In this document: positions 24,701 to 32,255 of the stretch, piece by piece
Layout: the number at the start of each line of letters is the position of its first letter
Numbering within the stretch: position 1 is the stretch's first letter
DNA from: Cytophagales bacterium
GTDB lineage: Bacteria; Bacteroidota; Bacteroidia; Cytophagales; Cyclobacteriaceae
Length of the DNA: 64,000 nt
Direction: 5' to 3'
NCBI GenBank assembly: GCA_017303805.1
Contig: JAFLBQ010000004.1
Coordinates: forward strand, 62,001 to 126,000
Made by a program: the position numbers and the translations under genes
The notes under the pieces: model-generated
Databases searched by the model: none
The model's input: only the letters and a program-made list of their open reading frames with translations
Told to the model about the DNA's origin: nothing

Positions 24701-27299
24701 CCGCTACGGTCGCTCCCAGCGCTTCGCTGGCCGCCACCGGATTATTTGTTTCGGTAAACAACGAAGCGAGTTTAGACCATGAACTGGCCACCTGACTTTG
24801 ATTACGACACTTTTGAGCCAGCGCAATAGCTGCCTGATGCAATTCAATTGCTGTATTGAAATTGCGTTTGCTCCAATTTACCTGCCCTATATTGCTTAAC
24901 ATAGTAGAAGCGTTTACCGAATCACCCACCTGCATAAACAAATCAAAGGCTATCTTATACCGGCTAATTCCCTCATCGAAGCGTAATAACTCCGTTCCCT
25001 GATTATAGCCATAATCCCAATGAGCCTCTGCTTCCCCATTTTTATTTCCACTTTTGCGAAAAATTTCTACGGCTTGTAAATAGTAGGCCCCTGCCTGCGC
25101 AAAATCCTTTAAGCCGGCCAGCGATTTTCCCGTATTGCGGGCCGCTACTCCACTTTTATCTGCATCCTGTTGCAGTTGATATTCTTTAAAAGCACGTAGA
25201 TTGTACTCGTAACCTTTCCGATAATTCGCAAAGTGTTCGTATGCACTTGCCATTTTTTCGTACAACCCTGCCCGTGCGGCTCTATGCGCCATTGATTGAT
25301 TAAGTGCAACTGCTTGCCGGTACATTTTAAAACATGAGGTTGAATCCTTTAACGCCTTAAACTGACCGCTACTATTTGCGAGTACGGTTGTTAGATTGGT
25401 GGTGTCCTTCAGCTGTTGATAAAGTTGAGCCGCATGTTGATAGTAATCAATAGCCTTGCGGGGTTCACCGGCCTGATCGGACGAATGGAGATAGGCCAGA
25501 TCCCACCACGCATCGGCCTGCGAAGTTTTATTTTTTTGAACTAACGGGAAGAGCTCGCGTGTTTTTGCGATGGCCCTCTTTATATTACGGCTGTCGCGAT
25601 AGCTTTTTGACACGTTGCGAATTGCAGCCACCCATTTGGAGGTGTCGTTGAGTTGCCGATAGATTTTTTCCGCTTCGGAATAACTGGCAATAGCCCGTGT
25701 ATAATCCTTTATCAGGTAATGCAAACTCCCATCGTAATCCAGCGCATGGGCAAGTGTGGCTGGCTTATTCCAGGCACGGCCATACCGAATTGCCTCACCA
25801 ATTTTCTCTTTTGCTTTATCATACGCCTTTAGCTCTTCAAATAGAATAGCCTGATTTCTTTTTAAACTCACCATACTGGCTGTATCGTTGAGTTGAGTAT
25901 GGAGTTGCAAGGCGCGTTCATAGTTTTCGAAACCAGCTTGCTTGTTATTTAACCCATTGTCGTAAGTAAAAGCCAGGCTCCAGTATGCCTCGGCTTGCGA
26001 GCCTACATTACCGGTTATAGTGGCATACTGCAATGCCTCTTTATATAAGTCGATTGCTTTTTCGAACTGGCGTTGATCGCGGGCCAGTTTCGCCATACTG
26101 GTAAGCGTATTGAACAAATACCGAAATGCATCTGCATCGGAACGATCGGAGTTGAACACGTTGAGGCGGGCTTCACGCGCCAAACTGTAAAGGCGTTGTG
26201 CGGCCTCCGGATTTCCAGCCCGTTGATGTAACTCAGCCCCATAGTGCCGCGCAAACCCAATTCCAAAATCACTATTGGCGGCAGCAAACCGCTCTGCTGC
26301 CTTGTCGTACGCAAGCGAAGCAGCCGCTAACTCATTTTCAGCTTCATAAACCAGCGCCTTTTCATAATTATACCGGGCCTCGTTGTACGCATCGTTTAAT
26401 TTGCCACTAATAAAAATACATACATCCAACAAGCTATGCGCCCGTGCATAGTGTTTATTGAGTCGGTCTTCTTTAGCGCTGTTATACCATTCACTTACCA
26501 GGCCTTTAGTTAATCTTCTTCTGTAATGCTGCACGTGCTGTTCCAATTGTTCGAGCGAAGCGTTCATTAACAGTTCCTTTAATTCGGCAGGAGTTGCCCG
26601 GTCGCCTTCGCGTGTGTAGTCAATAAAATTCTTCACAAAGGGTAACGATTGCCCCATGTTTTGGGCGTAGCGCATTGTTTCGTGGTACAAGTAGCGCCAC
26701 ACAGCAAGTGTATCTGCTTTTTGGAGTACCTCGTATAACAACTTGCCTTTATCCGGACCTTCGCGTACCCGATCCTGAGCGTTGCTGATCTTCAATTCTT
26801 CACCCGCAAGGTTTACTGCTTTTTGCATGGCAACAAATTTTTCCGAGCGAAGGCGATAGCCGTCCGATTTAAGAATTTCATCAACCGAATAGTATGGCTT
26901 GCCGGATGGATCGGTAAAAATTATCCCATAAGAAGCGAGGTAGAAATACGAGCTTTTAAAGGTTTTCTTGTAGGGTATTTGCACAAATACCAGATCGCCC
27001 GGGTAAACCGCCTCGTTGGTTTCTACGATAGCCGAGGCTTTGCGCGGAAGTACTTCCATAAGATTGAGCTTGGCAAGGTACCGGGCCTCCTTCTTTCTTT
27101 CTTGTTGCAGCGTGGCATATACTTCTGCTTGCATTCCTTTTTTTAGCCCGGCATCGGCACCATACTCTATAGTAAGTAAATACGAACTGATGCTTTTTTT
27201 CTCGGCCGTTACAATCGGGAATCCAAACCAGAGAGTTTCTTGTTGTGCCTGCACGAACAAGAACTGAAAAAGAAGAAGTCCCAAAAGTGGGAGACGCAT
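21717..27299 (-). CDS. Giant exported TPR-CHAT protein (caspase-like domain)
   Basis: An 1860-residue protein from ATG 27299; an in-frame TTG at 27341 would add 14 residues but lies inside an inverted repeat. The signal peptide ends FVQAQ (about residue 19). A beta-rich N-terminal domain (about 20-260) is followed by some 25 or more tetratricopeptide repeats (about 270-1480; for example YEKALVYEAENELAAASLAY, YYQAAILILKKQRD). A helical linker and a C-terminal CHAT domain (about 1560-1860) follow. The CHAT His is in MHFATHGNL (about 1721) and the Cys in VVLSACQTA (about 1770), so the caspase-like dyad is intact. The last residues PYFWAGAILLGDW are typical of the family. The export signal suggests a periplasmic or surface scaffold or protease; targets are unknown. 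Confidence 0.92.
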   Translation of the reverse strand: MRLPLLGLLLFQFLFVQAQQETLWFGFPIVTAEKKSISSYLLTIEYGADAGLKKGMQAEVYATLQQERKKEARYLAKLNLMEVLPRKASAIVETNEAVYPGDLVFVQIPYKKTFKSSYFYLASYGIIFTDPSGKPYYSVDEILKSDGYRLRSEKFVAMQKAVNLAGEELKISNAQDRVREGPDKGKLLYEVLQKADTLAVWRYLYHETMRYAQNMGQSLPFVKNFIDYTREGDRATPAELKELLMNASLEQLEQHVQHYRRRLTKGLVSEWYNSAKEDRLNKHYARAHSLLDVCIFISGKLNDAYNEARYNYEKALVYEAENELAAASLAYDKAAERFAAANSDFGIGFARHYGAELHQRAGNPEAAQRLYSLAREARLNVFNSDRSDADAFRYLFNTLTSMAKLARDQRQFEKAIDLYKEALQYATITGNVGSQAEAYWSLAFTYDNGLNNKQAGFENYERALQLHTQLNDTASMVSLKRNQAILFEELKAYDKAKEKIGEAIRYGRAWNKPATLAHALDYDGSLHYLIKDYTRAIASYSEAEKIYRQLNDTSKWVAAIRNVSKSYRDSRNIKRAIAKTRELFPLVQKNKTSQADAWWDLAYLHSSDQAGEPRKAIDYYQHAAQLYQQLKDTTNLTTVLANSSGQFKALKDSTSCFKMYRQAVALNQSMAHRAARAGLYEKMASAYEHFANYRKGYEYNLRAFKEYQLQQDADKSGVAARNTGKSLAGLKDFAQAGAYYLQAVEIFRKSGNKNGEAEAHWDYGYNQGTELLRFDEGISRYKIAFDLFMQVGDSVNASTMLSNIGQVNWSKRNFNTAIELHQAAIALAQKCRNQSQVASSWSKLASLFTETNNPVAASEALGATVAALKILNDSTLLPVVYQDLAASYTKTQDYARALEYYQAAILILKKQRDSTNWALALSGIGGVYLEKADYKNAEKYYQETQRLQQKIRDKVNLVYTLANLGLVAQVGYTDYKKAATFFNEAVKLSTEIKDNNIVAYSYLRLKGLHKAQGRYTTADEYISKALDIYLKSNRVKDAAFVLAEMSNDASYVHGDNIRALQLLDRAQAAADTLNDISLKAYLLEVRSTITAEAGEFDRALALAQQSLALYKSVASEWGMAGAYIDLGNIYKQVSEYDNALKCQLASDSLYRKVNSAYNRLAPLANIGTVYTAQGDYGKGLEYYRKSYEIMKQVGDYNENFGIIHSLLGEAYFYQNDFVQSDKWLRESLTIFDKVGATRPRTEALSILARLKIEEQKFEEAAKFLEEGLRVAKEKNLRLNYLEHSNLLGQLEVRQKKYTAAKPWLEETVKLSREIGKYNTLWESLYWLGILYKENKQLAQSSAYLKEAVDVIDKIRNKVSGGEEARKLFSSDKNILKVYEALVDVLLQLGEPEIAMSYLQKSNEENLRAKFKGLDVKFENQEKTTIVAQERTMKARLDGIEEQIAKEKALPAVEQNQEKLKRLEGTKTIAEGDYLKFVNQQVNVRPELTRYFNNSVQPVEFRREKKNIPEDMALISYLPGETQLYIFVATRDTVIAKIVNVSREKLTRNVNAMLNVTRTQMGAFPQLDLSREDQQRNELVFALKQQEKVMLPFEEMYQYLIAPAAAEIVSKKRLGIIATGVLNYIPFQLLGKTLANGEFSLLVNQYALFYVSSTNILRLGNPDKNFKIIAFGNPDKTLPSTEREVAEIKKIYPTSTIFLREQATEDKVKAAGENFNIMHFATHGNLDYEDFTQSFLTMAGGKELNGDGKLTLEELWGMEVMNNLSIVVLSACQTAVTKGSSENSPVSPASGFLQNGVKSVVATLWKVDDEATAILMTEFYKNLRTMATVDALRQAQVSLSRTAKYRHPYFWAGAILLGDWR

Positions 27300-27315
27300 A
27301 ACAAATCGGGGAATT

Positions 27316-27344
27316 AACTTGAAAATGTATAAGATTTTCAAGTT
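27316..27344. promoter_or_regulatory. Perfect 11-bp inverted repeat over the candidate promoter of the TPR-CHAT gene
   Basis: AACTTGAAAAT (27316-27326) and ATTTTCAAGTT (27334-27344) are perfect arms with a 7-base spacer, 17 bp before ATG 27299. On the minus strand the element contains TACATTTT (27322-27329 complement), close to the Bacteroidota -7 consensus TAnnTTTG. It could be an operator that covers the promoter, or a leader hairpin. No T-run follows, so it is not a terminator. Confidence 0.5.
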
Positions 27345-27376
27345 GGATGTATCCCGGTAAGGGCGGCTTTTTCTTA

Positions 27377-27395
27377 AAATCCGTACTGGTACGGA
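27377..27395 (-). terminator. Weak terminator-like hairpin after the bestrophin-like gene
   Basis: On the minus strand TCCGTA and TACGGA pair around CCAG, followed by TTTTAAG. It lies 10 bp after the stop of the bestrophin-like gene and before the TPR-CHAT gene. The stem is only six base pairs, so the call is tentative. Confidence 0.3.
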
Positions 27396-27404
27396 GTATA
27401 TGCC

Positions 27405-28181
27405 CTAATGCAGCAAGTGGGTGGTCTCCTCGGCATCAATATTAATATCATCTTCACCCACTTCATCAAAGGGGTTTTCGAGGTGATCTTGAATATTATC
27501 GAGGCTTACAAGAATGAAACTGTACAGCACCGGCATTACATATTCGAGTGAACTGGAGTAATCGCCTACGGTACTGGCAAAGTAAGGCCCGTAGATAATA
27601 GGAAAAATATAAATGAAAACTTTGCTATACGCGCGCAAGGTTACCGGAGTACGGTAGTTGTGGATGATCTTCATATTATCGAAGGCGATGATCATTTTAC
27701 TTACATATTGATTTACCCGCGAAATTTCTCCACTCTGCACCCCGTACACCCGCAGTTCCACGGCCAACTCCGAGAGCTGAGAAAATAATTTGTACATCCG
27801 CGCCTCATTCTCTTTCCACACCGGACCGTGGCTGGTCATAAACATACTGCGCATCAGCGTAAGCATTTCAAAAATAATTTGCTTGCTGCGTGGTGGCAGG
27901 TCGTTGGATTTTTCGGAAGTCCAATCGCGGCTGGCATAATAAATAGCAACCGCATGCCCTTTAAAGTCGGCCAGCCGTTGCAACGCGGTTTCTCTTCTTT
28001 GGTAAGCCGAACCAATTGAAAACACCACCGGAAACACAATAGCCACACCCACCAGCATATCTGGAAATTTGGCAATAAGCCCTAACTGAAAACAGGTGTA
28101 CGTAGAGATAACTGCCAGCGCAGTAATAATAAAGGTTTTGTAATTGATGATGAGCGAAAAACTCTTAATAAGACGTTTCAT
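27405..28181 (-). CDS. Bestrophin-like membrane protein
   Basis: A 258-residue inner-membrane protein with two N-terminal helices (about 15-55) and two C-terminal helices (about 185-230), separated by a long soluble helical region. The end of the membrane core, LVSLDNIQDHLENPFDEVGEDDINID, resembles the LExPFG...ND signature of bestrophins. Bacterial members are pentameric ion channels. The match is partial (Asp replaces Gly after PF), so channel function is probable rather than certain. It has its own TAAATTTG -7 element upstream. Confidence 0.65.
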   Translation of the reverse strand: MKRLIKSFSLIINYKTFIITALAVISTYTCFQLGLIAKFPDMLVGVAIVFPVVFSIGSAYQRRETALQRLADFKGHAVAIYYASRDWTSEKSNDLPPRSKQIIFEMLTLMRSMFMTSHGPVWKENEARMYKLFSQLSELAVELRVYGVQSGEISRVNQYVSKMIIAFDNMKIIHNYRTPVTLRAYSKVFIYIFPIIYGPYFASTVGDYSSSLEYVMPVLYSFILVSLDNIQDHLENPFDEVGEDDINIDAEETTHLLH

Positions 28182-28200
28182 AGAGCCAGGTAAAGACAGG

Positions 28201-28208
28201 CAAATTTA
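28201..28208 (-). promoter_or_regulatory. Candidate -7 element for the bestrophin-like gene
   Basis: TAAATTTG on the minus strand matches the Bacteroidota primary-sigma -7 consensus TAnnTTTG exactly and is followed by C. It ends 19 bp before the start codon. No clear TTG is seen in the -33 region. Confidence 0.4.
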
Positions 28209-28252
28209 AAAAAACACGGAGTAAATTAAGTATCCCAAAAAAAGTGAATGCA

Positions 28253-29482
28253 TTAGTCGGCAATTACTTCCACTTCCACACGCACATTTCTGCGGGCGTT
28301 ATTGCTGTTCTTGTCGTGCAGCATGCGGCTGCCGCCCCAGGCTTTAATTGCAATCCTATCAGGAGCAATTCCATTGGCCTCCAGCCAATCTTTAATTACC
28401 TGTGCGCGGGCTTTAGAAAGTTCTTTGGCGGTGCCAGAATCCTGTATCACATCGTTGGAAAGCTCAAAGAAATTACGCGTGGGCCCCATGGTTACAATTT
28501 TACCGCGCGCATTGCCATTGGTATGGCCGTGTAGCGTAATCTTATAGCGTTCATTCGAGTTCATAAAATCCAACAAGCGACTAAGCTCGTATTTCGACTC
28601 GGGCAGCATAATGGCAGCATCATTAAAGAAATAGACATTATAAAGCGTTTCGATATCGCCCCGGTGCAGGCGCGCCAGGTCAAAATGAATAATGTATTTG
28701 TCTTCATTCCATTCTATATGCTCGGGCAGATTTTCCGGATCTACCTCCTGCAACACATAATCATGTTGCACCTTTCTAAAGCCAAACGAAGAACCAATTA
28801 AGGTAACCTTGCCGCTTTTGTTGCGCGGGTCTGTCATGGGCTGTGCTTCGTGGGCTTTCACTTTTTTTATCAGGCGGCCCATGTCGCTATCAACAATCTC
28901 TACCTCACCTTCAATGGGCTTGCTGTTGGTGGGGTTGTACAAATAGAACAGCACCGTGGCTTCGCGTAAAGCCGGAATCTTCTTCTTCTCTTCCGCTTTG
29001 GGTTTTTCAGGCTGCTTTTGCTCTGGTTCTACCTTGGGGGATTCTGGCGCTGCCGTAATCACAGGCTTTGCAGTTTCAACTTTGTTTTGTTCTGTAACCA
29101 CAGGTGTGGTGGTATTTTCCCTCGGTGCTTCGGTGCTTGTAGTTGTTGGTTCGCGTCCTTCTTTCATTACCCGCACCCATGCTAATTCAAAACCCTCTTG
29201 CTTGCGGGTATTAAGCATGTGAGCGATCGACTCGTTAAAATCGGTGTAGTAGTCCAGGTACACATAGTAGAATTTGCGCCCGGCATCGTACCCGTATTGC
29301 GCATGTAAACCTTTGCTTGTAAGTTGGCTTACATAATTATCCATGTATTTTTCTTGCCCAATGCGATAGGCAGCCACAACAATATAATGGCCTTTTTGAA
29401 GGTACTCTCCTTTGGGCTCCGGCTCGGTAAAAGAGGTTAACAGGGCCCCCGCCAAAACAAGGGCAAGTGCATAGCCTTTCAT
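28253..29482 (-). CDS. OmpA-family protein with N-terminal SPOR-like domain
   Basis: A 409-residue envelope protein. After a signal peptide (1-16), residues about 26-105 resemble a SPOR-type peptidoglycan-binding repeat (GHYIVVAAYRIGQEKYMDNY, then YYVYLDYYTDFNES). A Pro/Glu/Thr-rich linker (about 108-170) and a beta domain follow. The C-terminal OmpA peptidoglycan-binding domain (about 285-405) has ITLHGHTNGNARGK, LSKARAQVIKDWLEANGI and the NARRNVRVEV ending that holds the diaminopimelate-contacting Asn/Arg. It should tether the outer membrane to peptidoglycan. Many Bacteroidota relatives occur in gliding or type IX secretion contexts, but no such genes are adjacent. Confidence 0.88.
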   Translation of the reverse strand: MKGYALALVLAGALLTSFTEPEPKGEYLQKGHYIVVAAYRIGQEKYMDNYVSQLTSKGLHAQYGYDAGRKFYYVYLDYYTDFNESIAHMLNTRKQEGFELAWVRVMKEGREPTTTSTEAPRENTTTPVVTEQNKVETAKPVITAAPESPKVEPEQKQPEKPKAEEKKKIPALREATVLFYLYNPTNSKPIEGEVEIVDSDMGRLIKKVKAHEAQPMTDPRNKSGKVTLIGSSFGFRKVQHDYVLQEVDPENLPEHIEWNEDKYIIHFDLARLHRGDIETLYNVYFFNDAAIMLPESKYELSRLLDFMNSNERYKITLHGHTNGNARGKIVTMGPTRNFFELSNDVIQDSGTAKELSKARAQVIKDWLEANGIAPDRIAIKAWGGSRMLHDKNSNNARRNVRVEVEVIAD

Positions 29483-29524
29483 AGACAGGTTTTTTGGTTA
29501 ATTAAAGATTGAAGAAAATTCTGA

Positions 29525-30490
29525 CTATTGCAATCCAAAACCAGCAAGCCATTGTTTTAAAAAACCATAACCATACCCTGTTAGTTGCACAAATGCGGCC
29601 GGTATGCTAAGCACCGTTACAGCAGCAGACCTTGTAGTGTAGTATGCATCGGTACCAATGGCTATAAAATATAAACCATACGCCAGCGCCAGTAACTTAC
29701 CAACAACAGGAAAAATAAACCATACAATGGGGAGTAAAAGCAGACCCATTAAAAAAACTGCCGGAAACCAATGGGTGAGTTTTACTTCGCCCCGGTGCGT
29801 TTGGCCTACCAGCACCCGGCCCTTACCAAAGTTTGCTACCTGCGTGCGGAATTGTTGTAAGCTCGTTCTTCGTTTGTGATAAACAAAGGCTTCGGGAATA
29901 AGGCCCACCCGTAAACCCAACTTGCGCATGCGCACACTTAACTCAATATCTTCTGCAAAACGTGCAAACACAAAACCACCGGTAAGCTTATATGCCTTGC
30001 GGCTGATGCCCATATTAAAACTACGCGGCTGAAAGCCCGCTTTGCTTTTACCTCTTATCCCTCCGGTTGTAAGTACCGAAGCCATGGTAAAGGCCATGGC
30101 TTGTTGCAAAGCAGAAAATTCGGAATGCCCGCGGTCGGGCCCACCCCAGGCATCGAGGCTTTCAGTTTGAAAAAATTTTTCTACCGCCTCGAAGTACGTT
30201 GGCGGAATAAGACAATCGCTGTCAAACACAACCATAAATTCTCCGTGGGCATGTTCAAAGCCAAAGTTGCGACTAGGCCCTGGGCCGCTGTTAGGCTTAA
30301 AAAAATAAGTTAGGTTCAACTTACCGGCATACATTTCAAAAACATGCTTACTGGTTTTATCAGAACCATCCTCCACCAGCAATACTTCAAAATTTTTGTA
30401 GGATTGCCGGGTAAGGCTCTCCAATAACTCCTGCACTTCGTGCGGCCGGTTATAAACCGGAATAATTACCGAGTATTTTGGAGGTTGCAT
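29525..30490 (-). CDS. Family 2 glycosyltransferase with C-terminal membrane helices
   Basis: A 321-residue GT-A fold glycosyltransferase from ATG 30490. A TTG at 30508 is in frame, but a TAnnTTTG element (30496-30503) lies between the two, which favours ATG 30490. The nucleotide-sugar site begins YSVIIPVYNRPHEVQELLE. The metal site is FDSDCLIPP (DxD-like). The catalytic region includes WGGPDRGH and FAEDIELSVRMRKLGLRVG, with the ED acid. Three hydrophobic segments follow at about 230-310. It probably adds sugar to a lipid or surface glycan at the inner membrane. It is divergent from the M20 gene with a 73-bp spacer. Confidence 0.9.
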   Translation of the reverse strand: MQPPKYSVIIPVYNRPHEVQELLESLTRQSYKNFEVLLVEDGSDKTSKHVFEMYAGKLNLTYFFKPNSGPGPSRNFGFEHAHGEFMVVFDSDCLIPPTYFEAVEKFFQTESLDAWGGPDRGHSEFSALQQAMAFTMASVLTTGGIRGKSKAGFQPRSFNMGISRKAYKLTGGFVFARFAEDIELSVRMRKLGLRVGLIPEAFVYHKRRTSLQQFRTQVANFGKGRVLVGQTHRGEVKLTHWFPAVFLMGLLLLPIVWFIFPVVGKLLALAYGLYFIAIGTDAYYTTRSAAVTVLSIPAAFVQLTGYGYGFLKQWLAGFGLQ

Positions 30491-30495
30491 AGCCG

Positions 30496-30503
30496 CAAAA
30501 GTA
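30496..30503 (-). promoter_or_regulatory. Candidate -7 element for the glycosyltransferase gene
   Basis: TACTTTTG on the minus strand matches TAnnTTTG exactly and sits only 5 bp before ATG 30490. The transcript would have almost no leader. The element argues against the TTG start further upstream. Confidence 0.45.
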
Positions 30504-30552
30504 AGCATCTAACTCTATAAAAAGTGTTCGCTTCACTTTTTGCTGCTTTTAC

Positions 30553-30560
30553 TACATTTA
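30553..30560 (+). promoter_or_regulatory. Candidate -7 element for the M20 peptidase gene
   Basis: TACATTTA differs from TAnnTTTG at the last base. It lies 3 bp before ATG 30564, which would give a leaderless transcript. No TTG at the right distance was seen, so support is modest. Confidence 0.3.
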
Positions 30561-30563
30561 AGA

Positions 30564-32072
30564 ATGAAAATTCCATTGCTCTTCCTTGGTGCGCTTATCA
30601 CCCTTAGCGGTGTGGCACAAGTAAATCCAGACCTTCAAAAAGCTGCTGCTACGTTTGCAACGCAATCGTTTAAAGAGTTGTACGACTTGCTAAGCCTACC
30701 CAACGATGCACACAGTGCGGCAGACATTGAAAGAAATGTGCAGTGGTGTGAGCAGGCGTTTGGCAAGCGGGGCTTTACAACACAGCGCCTTGCAACGCCC
30801 ACCGTGCCCCTCTTGTTGGCCGAACGAAAAAGTAAACAAGCAAAAAAAACGGTGCTGATCTATTTGCAGATTGATGGGCAGCCTGTTAACCCCGCCCAAT
30901 GGCAACAGGAAAGCCCTTGGAAACCCACCTTAAAAGAAAAAGATGCTGCCGGCAACTGGAATGCAATTGCGTATGAAAAATTATACGAAGGGTTTAACCC
31001 CGAGTGGCGGATTTTTGCGCGTTCAACCTCCGATGCCAAAGGCCCGGCAATGGCCTTTCTGGCAGCGTTGGATGCACAACAGCATTTGAAGTTTCAACCG
31101 AATTACAACATTAAAGTAATTATGGATTTTGAAGAAGAGTTGGGCTCGCCCAACCTGCCCGCAGCCGTGCAGCAGTATAAGACCGAACTGGCTGCCGACA
31201 TGCTGATAATTTACGATGGGCCCCGCCATGTGAGCAATCAACCAACTTTAAGTTTTGGGGCCCGCGGAATTTGTGAAATAACCCTCACCACCTTTGGCCC
31301 GCGGCTGCCCGTGCATAGTGGCAACTACGGAAATTATACACCCAACCCGGCCATGCGGCTGGCCCGATTGCTCGCTTCGATGAAAGACGATGCCGGCCGT
31401 GTAACCATTCCTGGCTTTTACGATGGAATTACTTTAACCGAAGAAGAGAAAGCGATTTTAAAATTGGTGCCCGACAACGAAACTGAAATCAAAAAATTTT
31501 TAGGAATTGCCAAGGCCGATAATATAGGTGCTAATTTTCAAGAGTCGTTGCAGTACCCTACGTTAAATATCCGTGGACTGGACGCGCTCTTTGTTGGTAA
31601 GGAATCGCGCACGTTAATTCCTGCTACGGCTACTGCCGAAATTGATCTTCGTTTAGTGCCCGGCAGCGATCCTGAAAGGCTGATAGGGTTGGTAAAAAAA
31701 CAAGTGCTGGATCAAGGTTATTACCTGGTTGAGGGCGAACCCACCGAAGAAGAGCGCATGCAGCACGACCGCATCGCTTCGTTCCGTTCTCATTTCTCCT
31801 ACGCTGCTTTTCAAACTCCCTTCACGAGCGAGCCCGGCATCTGGTTAAACAAAGCCATGATCAAAGCATTTGGAAAAGAACCCATCAAAATTCGATTAAC
31901 CGGTGGCTCTATTCCAATTTCGCCTTTTGTTACCACCCTTAATATTCCCGCTGTAAGTGTGCCCACGGTTAATGCCGATAATAATCAACATGCTGAAAAT
32001 GAAAATATCCGGGTGGGCAATTATGTAGATGCCGTAAAAACCTTTCTCGCAATTTTGATGGAGAAATTGTAA
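30564..32072 (+). CDS. Exported M20-family peptidase
   Basis: A 502-residue protein from ATG 30564; the preceding in-frame codons lie before the candidate -7 element. The signal peptide covers 1-18 (ending SGVAQ). The M20 zinc-peptidase fold is clear: IYLQIDGQPVNPAQW (first metal site), FARSTSDAKGPAMAF (bridging Asp), MDFEEELGSP (catalytic Glu pair), then a dimerisation domain and NADNNQHAENENIR, which supplies the last His. At the first site the usual His of the HxD motif is Gln (LQID), a variant worth noting. It probably cleaves dipeptides or other amides in the periplasm. Confidence 0.88.
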   Translation: MKIPLLFLGALITLSGVAQVNPDLQKAAATFATQSFKELYDLLSLPNDAHSAADIERNVQWCEQAFGKRGFTTQRLATPTVPLLLAERKSKQAKKTVLIYLQIDGQPVNPAQWQQESPWKPTLKEKDAAGNWNAIAYEKLYEGFNPEWRIFARSTSDAKGPAMAFLAALDAQQHLKFQPNYNIKVIMDFEEELGSPNLPAAVQQYKTELAADMLIIYDGPRHVSNQPTLSFGARGICEITLTTFGPRLPVHSGNYGNYTPNPAMRLARLLASMKDDAGRVTIPGFYDGITLTEEEKAILKLVPDNETEIKKFLGIAKADNIGANFQESLQYPTLNIRGLDALFVGKESRTLIPATATAEIDLRLVPGSDPERLIGLVKKQVLDQGYYLVEGEPTEEERMQHDRIASFRSHFSYAAFQTPFTSEPGIWLNKAMIKAFGKEPIKIRLTGGSIPISPFVTTLNIPAVSVPTVNADNNQHAENENIRVGNYVDAVKTFLAILMEKL

Positions 32073-32220
32073 AACTGATTGGCGCAATTCAAGCAGTTTC
32101 GAATAAAACAGGCCGGTACTTTTATATGCGTTTCATTTTCAATCGGTTAATTATACAATTGCGCTTGCTCCTAAATTTTTATTGAACCGATCGCGCAGCC
32201 ATGAAATTTTAAAATTGAAA

Positions 32221-32250
32221 TTGTTCGGTTTTTAAATTAAACTATCTTGC
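32221..32250 (+). promoter_or_regulatory. Candidate dnaX promoter
   Basis: TTG at 32221-32223 and TATCTTGC at 32243-32250 are 19 bp apart and resemble the Bacteroidota -33 and -7 elements with one mismatch. The predicted start of transcription falls at or just before ATG 32256, implying a very short leader. Confidence 0.35.
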
Positions 32251-32255
32251 GGCCG

